Notes under the pieces: model-generated | What the model was told of the DNA's origin: nothing | The model's database searches: none | The model's input: only the letters and a program-made list of their open reading frames with translations | From: Pseudomonadota bacterium | GTDB taxonomy: Bacteria > Pseudomonadota > Alphaproteobacteria > Rs-D84 | Direction of reading: 5' to 3' | Assembly (NCBI GenBank): GCA_009781955.1 | Contig: WQUT01000029.1 | Coordinates: forward strand, 1 to 13,408 | Length of the DNA: 13,408 nucleotides | Part shown: positions 11,969-13,408 of the stretch, piece by piece | How positions within the stretch are numbered: the first letter of the stretch is position 1 | Layout: each line of letters opens with the position of its first letter | Translations under genes and position numbers: made by a program

Positions 11969-13098
11969 TCGCCCCGCACAACCTCTATCTCCATGTTCCC
12001 TATTGTTCCTCTAAATGTAACTATTGCGCGTTTTATTCCGTTGCTTGCAATCCGGATTGGGCGGCGTTTGCCGCCGCTGCGATTCGCGATATAAAATATT
12101 GGGGCGCGCAATTAAAGCATTGCGCGGCGCCGACCGTTTTTTTCGGGGGCGGAACGCCGTCGCTGATGCCAACCGAAATATTCGCGCAAATAATGGATGC
12201 GGTGCGGGAAAGTTTCGCGGTTGCGGCGAATGCGGAAATTACGCTGGAATCAAATCCCGGAACGTTGGACCCGCCTTCGCTTCGCTACGGCGCGGCAAGT
12301 GCGACACGTCTGCGTGAATTTATTGCACATGGGGTAAACCGCCTGTCCGTTGGGGTGCAATCGCTGGATGATACGGTTCTGAAATTCCTGGGCCGGGGGC
12401 ACAACGCGCGCGCGGCGCGCGATTTGATCGGCGCGGCGCATGATGCGGGAATTCGCGTCAGCGGGGATTTTATTTATGCTTTACCGGGGCAGACCGTTCA
12501 AGATGCTGAAAAAATGTGCCGGGATATTTTGGAGCTGGGGCTGCGGCATGTTTCGCTTTATGAATTGTCCATAGAACCGGGCACGCCATTTGCGGCGCAG
12601 AATTTACAAACGCAAATTCCGGACAATGGGACGGTTGCGGAAATGTATCAGGTTATTGGCGAAATTTTGGCGCCCTCGTTGTCGCGGTATGAGATTTCAA
12701 ACTACGCGGCCCCGGGGCACGAATGCCGGCATAATGCGAATATCTGGGCGGGACAGCCGTATGTCGGCATCGGCCCATCGGCGTGCGGACGCGTTTTAAT
12801 TGACGGCGTGTGGTATGAACAAGCGGAACCGAAGAATACAAAGGAATGGCTGGAACGAACACCTGTAGGGGCAAATAATTATTTGCCCCTACAATCCAAC
12901 ACCCGCGCGACGGAAATCATAATGACCGGGTTGAGGACGATGCGCGGGGTTGTCATTACACCGGAGATTCGTGAAGTCATAAATTGGGATTTTGTCCAAA
13001 AGAACCCGGACTATTTCATACCAACCAATGATTCACTTTGCATGACCCAAAATGGAATCTTGATTCTGGATAATTTGCTGGTGGATTTGATTTGGTAG
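11965..13098 (+). CDS. hemW: Radical SAM heme chaperone HemW
   Basis: HemW binds heme and a 4Fe-4S cluster and is thought to deliver heme to respiratory enzymes; it was formerly annotated as an oxygen-independent coproporphyrinogen oxidase-like protein. The 377 residues start at ATG 11965, where LYLHVPYC appears, overlapping the ogt stop; the frame is open further upstream but would read through ogt. Motifs: the cluster-binding CSSKCNYC (C14, C18, C21), FFGGGTPS (59-66), ESNPGT (95-100), GVNRLSVGVQS (123-133), RGHNARAA (144-151), LPGQT (173-177) and ISNYA (244-248), with a HemW C-terminal domain. Two stretches look like in-frame repeat insertions: residues 103-112 (PPSLRYGAAS) and 301-310 (VGANNYLPLQ), both encoded by palindromes with relatives between genes in this window. 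It ends the four-gene operon. Confidence 0.93.
   Translation: MIAPHNLYLHVPYCSSKCNYCAFYSVACNPDWAAFAAAAIRDIKYWGAQLKHCAAPTVFFGGGTPSLMPTEIFAQIMDAVRESFAVAANAEITLESNPGTLDPPSLRYGAASATRLREFIAHGVNRLSVGVQSLDDTVLKFLGRGHNARAARDLIGAAHDAGIRVSGDFIYALPGQTVQDAEKMCRDILELGLRHVSLYELSIEPGTPFAAQNLQTQIPDNGTVAEMYQVIGEILAPSLSRYEISNYAAPGHECRHNANIWAGQPYVGIGPSACGRVLIDGVWYEQAEPKNTKEWLERTPVGANNYLPLQSNTRATEIIMTGLRTMRGVVITPEIREVINWDFVQKNPDYFIPTNDSLCMTQNGILILDNLLVDLIW
12271..12300. repeat. Palindromic repeat inserted in frame in hemW (site 1)
   Basis: CCGCCTTCGC...GCTACGGCG (12271-12292, continuing to about 12300) is an imperfect palindrome. It resembles the CCGCCTTCGC...GCTACGG...CAAG segment within the repeat at 25-55. 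It encodes PPSLRYGAAS between NPGT and GVNR, where about ten residues exceed what I recall for E. coli HemW. Confidence 0.65.
12864..12893. repeat. Perfect 30-bp palindrome inserted in frame in hemW (site 2)
   Basis: TGTAGGGGCAAATAA (12864-12878) is followed without a loop by its exact complement (12879-12893). The intergenic copy lies at 2141-2166. Of the three reading frames through this palindrome only the one used (GTA GGG GCA AAT AAT ...) lacks a stop codon. It encodes VGANNYLPLQ (301-310). Confidence 0.85.
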
Positions 13099-13100
13099 TA

Positions 13101-13231
13101 TTACCCCCTCCCTTGCGGAGGGGGCGGCGCGCGGCTTTGCGGGCCCGGGGGAGGGTTCATGAATTAAAGTCGAATTGAACCCTCTCCCCACCTGCTCTGC
13201 AGGTGTCCCCCTCCGCAAGGGAGGGGGGTAA
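13101..13231. repeat. 131-bp imperfect palindrome downstream of hemW
   Basis: The outer arms are TTACCCCCTCCCTTGCGGAG... (13101-13124) and ...CTCCGCAAGGGAGGGGGGTAA (13207-13231), complementary over 24 bases apart from one extra G. Inner arms GGGGAGGGTTCA and TGAACCCTCTCCCC (about 13147-13190) continue the fold. It starts 3 bases after the hemW stop. Confidence 0.85.
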
Positions 13232-13254
13232 CGGCTCTCTGCGAGAGCCGTTTT
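13231..13254 (+). terminator. Rho-independent terminator of the hemW operon
   Basis: ACGGCTCTC (13231-13239), loop TGC, GAGAGCCGT (13243-13251) and then TTT form a typical terminator directly after the large palindrome. Confidence 0.8.
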
Positions 13255-13355
13255 GATACAATTCTCAATCCCCTTGCAAATACAAACTCTTCCACATATA
13301 ATTCTACCGAATCCAAAGGGATTTGGGTTCGGGACTTAGAAAATCCCATACGCGC

Positions 13356-13404
13356 GGCGCGAAAGCGTCGCAATCCGCAGAAAATATTGCGGCGCACTCG
13401 CGCC
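13356..13404. repeat. Nested hairpin at the right edge
   Basis: GGCGCGA (13356-13362) pairs with TCGCGCC (13398-13404), and inside GCGTCGCAAT (13365-13374) pairs with ATTGCGGCGC (13386-13395) with one mismatch. No gene is supported between 13255 and the end of the window; this is probably part of another palindromic element that may continue outside. Confidence 0.6.
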
Positions 13405-13408
13405 TTCT

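Noticed and set aside
13164..13397. 77-codon minus-strand frame at the right edge
   Set aside because: It starts in a hairpin, ends in the large palindrome and has no start signal or recognisable family.

Overview
The window reads as a chromosomal stretch of an alphaproteobacterium. This is an inference: protein style, the stand-alone prolyl-tRNA editing protein and the housekeeping gene set fit that class, perhaps a host- or gut-associated lineage with a modest genome, but no marker here fixes the genus. Core genes have moderate to high GC, while the middle of the window (about 4.7-7.1 kb) is AT-rich and accessory. Gaps between genes are full of palindromic repeat elements, which also enter coding genes in frame.

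Layout. 1-150: a palindromic repeat upstream of rpsA. 151-1842: rpsA (ribosomal protein S1), ending at a clear terminator. 1843-2214: a repeat-packed gap that also holds the adk promoter. 2215-2784: adk (short-form adenylate kinase) and its terminator. 2785-3245: two further copies of the repeat seen at the left edge, then a promoter region. 3246-4712: a secreted protein with a PKD domain and 31-residue LTGxIP-type repeats. Convergent with it on the minus strand is an accessory block, in transcription order: GIY-YIG protein, tRNA-Pro(GGG), C39-like lipoprotein, and a 2H phosphoesterase resembling the phage anti-CBASS enzyme Acb1. Next, 6498-7106 is an intact non-autonomous transposon with 25-bp perfect terminal inverted repeats, an 8-bp target duplication and one unknown passenger gene. 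7120-9915 (minus) is the operon argS - prolyl-tRNA editing protein - L,D-transpeptidase, preceded by rpmG (10026-10208). 10411-13098 (plus) is a tightly overlapped operon: winged-helix protein - birA - ogt - hemW. It is followed by a 131-bp palindrome and a terminator.

How the genes work together. The rpsA, adk, rpmG, argS, tRNA-Pro and prolyl-tRNA editing genes serve translation and nucleotide supply. BirA, Ogt and HemW serve cofactor attachment, DNA repair and heme trafficking; their three junctions are all 4-nt ATGA overlaps. The accessory block looks like cargo gathered around a tRNA gene.

The most interesting signals are: (1) palindromic repeats inserted in frame into hemW (twice) and argS (once), like the Rickettsia palindromic elements, with related copies between genes; (2) the passenger-carrying mini-transposon; (3) the Acb1-like phosphoesterase; (4) a repeat family whose hairpin stems differ by paired, compensating changes; (5) a likely leaderless promoter for the winged-helix operon.
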